Source: Nitrososphaerota archaeon (GTDB lineage Archaea; Thermoproteota; Nitrososphaeria; Nitrososphaerales; Nitrososphaeraceae). From it: a stretch of DNA of 14,782 nucleotides. The stretch is from contig VBPR01000163.1 in assembly GCA_005877345.1 (NCBI GenBank), forward strand, positions 1-14,782. The letters run 5' to 3'. Below the pieces are notes generated by a model, which saw nothing but the letters and a program-made list of their open reading frames with translations, ran no database searches and was not told where the DNA came from. Numbering within the stretch: position 1 is the first letter of the stretch; each line of letters begins with the position of its first letter. Made by a program: the position numbers and the translations under genes. Positions 13,384 to 14,782 of this stretch are shown here, one piece after another.

Positions 13384-14782
13384 CTATACCACAAAGCTGT
13401 CATCAAGCAATAGACGATTTCTAGAATAGTCTACATCAATAGATATTATGACCGGACTCGATTTCGACACTTTTGCCTTTTCTAGTACCTTAGAGAATTC
13501 TTCAGTGGATCTAACATTGTATCCTATTGCTCCAAAACTTTCCGCAAGTTTAACAAAATTAGGATTATTGAATTTGGTAAATGCACTCCTGCCAAATTCA
13601 TATATTTGTTTCAGAGATATCATCCCATAATCATAATCACACCAAACAATCACTATTATAGGTAAACGTAATCTTACTGCAGTTTCTATTTCTTGAACAT
13701 TCATCAGAAATCCACCGTCACCACACATTGCAACAATTTTGTGACTGGGATCTACAAGTTGTGCAGCTATTGCTGCCGGTAGTGCAAATCCCATTGAACA
13801 AAAACCATTGGGAACTATGCATGTGTTTGGAGTGTAGGTATTGTATATTTTTGCTATCCAAAGTTTATGTACCCCAACATCGGATATAACGATATCACTT
13901 TCATCAAGGGCATCTCTTACGTCGAGCACTAATTTTTCAGGTTTTATTGGATACGAAAAGTCATTCTTGTACCTTTGTAATCTCCAAACTATCTCTCTTT
14001 TGATTGTTTTAAATAATTCTGGGGAATCAGAATGTGGAATTCTATATTGTCTTTGTTTTTCTTCTTCTGTCTCGTCTTGTTTCCTTATCCTCTCTATTTC
14101 CTCTAAGATAGCATACATAGTATATTCAATATCTGCGGCGATCTCTATTGTTGGAGGATAGTATGTGTCAGACTCAGCGGGTGTAAAATCAATATGAATA
14201 ATTTTTTTATCCAAACTGCCATTCCAATGTTTAGGACTGTACTCAACAAGATCATATCCTATTGCGATTACCAAATCAGCTTCTCTCATGGCAATTGAGG
14301 CATGATCTGCTTCTCTTATTCCTACTGTATGAAGATGTCGATCCGACTTGTCTGATATAACTCCTTTGGCCATAAATGTATTCATAGAACATATTCCTGT
14401 TTTCTCTACAAATTTTCTGACATACAAACTTGGTCTACCTCTTATACATCCATTTCCAACCAAGAGTATGGGCGTTTTTGACTCAAGTATTAGATTAGCT
14501 GCTTTTCCTATCAGCTCTTCGTTTGGTCTTGATCTAAATACTTGTTGAGTCTTTATTGGTTTTATGTCCGATTGCATCTTTGCTATATCTTGAGGAAGTT
14601 CAAGATGTACAGCGCCAGCTTTCTCTTCCAATGAGATCTTAAATGCTCTCCTAACAATCTCGGGAATACTATCAGCGTTACGTATAGACCACCTCCATTT
14701 TGTTATCGGTTTGAACATAGCTACAGCATCCATATTCTGATGAGACTCTTTATGCAAGAAATCGGTGTCCGTCTGTCCCGTT
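13384..14782 (-). CDS. Acetolactate-synthase-like ThDP-dependent enzyme (5' end outside window)
   Basis: The frame is open to the right edge; upstream of the TTG at 14757 it still reads TGQTDTDFLHKES, so the N-terminal ThDP domain with the catalytic Glu lies outside. Positions below count from that TTG. The central domain spans about 85-215 (TPILLVGNGCI, IIHIDFTPAE) and the C-terminal ThDP domain about 290-440 (FCSMGFALPAAIAA, GDGG at 346-349). The usual family reaction is decarboxylation of pyruvate and transfer of the C2 unit to a 2-oxoacid. VRLRLPIIVIVWCDYDYGMI recalls catabolic AlsS-type enzymes (WND) more than biosynthetic IlvB (LNN). Here the first residue is Cys373 and the Mg-ligand position is Asp374. 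No ilvN regulatory-subunit gene follows; hsp20 is next. It may be a paralogue of unknown substrate. Confidence 0.85.
   Translation of the reverse strand, partial: TGQTDTDFLHKESHQNMDAVAMFKPITKWRWSIRNADSIPEIVRRAFKISLEEKAGAVHLELPQDIAKMQSDIKPIKTQQVFRSRPNEELIGKAANLILESKTPILLVGNGCIRGRPSLYVRKFVEKTGICSMNTFMAKGVISDKSDRHLHTVGIREADHASIAMREADLVIAIGYDLVEYSPKHWNGSLDKKIIHIDFTPAESDTYYPPTIEIAADIEYTMYAILEEIERIRKQDETEEEKQRQYRIPHSDSPELFKTIKREIVWRLQRYKNDFSYPIKPEKLVLDVRDALDESDIVISDVGVHKLWIAKIYNTYTPNTCIVPNGFCSMGFALPAAIAAQLVDPSHKIVAMCGDGGFLMNVQEIETAVRLRLPIIVIVWCDYDYGMISLKQIYEFGRSAFTKFNNPNFVKLAESFGAIGYNVRSTEEFSKVLEKAKVSKSSPVIISIDVDYSRNRLLLDDSFVV

Noticed and set aside
1..14782. CRISPR array, defence island, transposase, prophage or att sites
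   Set aside because: No regularly spaced repeats, nucleases, integrases or transposases are visible. The only repeats are the three short CCCGTCGG(G)-core copies.

Overview
The window most likely comes from an ammonia-oxidising archaeon (Nitrososphaeria, formerly Thaumarchaeota). It is AT-rich, and the low GC together with loose, repeat-bearing intergenic DNA suggests a soil Nitrosocosmicus-like lineage rather than a compact marine one. That placement is an inference from protein character (A-type ATP synthase, archaeal RqcH, archaeal Hsp20), base composition and promoter style. No rRNA or tRNA gene confirms it.

Layout. Bases 1-503 hold the 3' end of a ribosome-quality-control gene (RqcH/NFACT family). 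Bases 582-1169 encode a two-CBS-domain protein with a C-terminal zinc ribbon. Bases 1315-5919 form a tight plus-strand cluster for the soluble and stalk part of the A1Ao ATP synthase: E, A, B, D and a 48-residue ORF. Subunit B appears to start at CTG behind a perfect Shine-Dalgarno, overlapping the end of atpA. The membrane part follows as separate units: atpK (proteolipid ring; own A-box and own terminator) and atpI (stator a-type subunit). atpC (central-stalk socket) lies on the opposite strand, convergent with atpI. Genes for subunits F and H are not recognisable here. The 48-residue ORF is the only candidate for a missing small stalk subunit.

Bases 10021-12467 are a gene-poor accessory stretch. 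It holds a small Cys-rich zinc-finger protein, doubtful short ORFs, three copies of a short repeat with a CCCGTCGG(G) core, a SnoaL/NTF2-like gene broken by one TGA where Trp is expected, and a 39-residue ORF behind a well-placed A-box.

Bases 12468-14782, all minus strand, encode an Hsp20-family chaperone and the 3' part of a ThDP-dependent acetolactate-synthase-like enzyme that runs off the right edge.

Together the core is energy conservation: E, A, B and D build the catalytic head and stalks, K and I the ion-conducting motor, C the link between them. Several genes (atpK, hsp20, the 39-aa ORF, the zinc-finger ORF) have an A-box about 27-30 bases before the start codon, which implies leaderless or near-leaderless transcripts.
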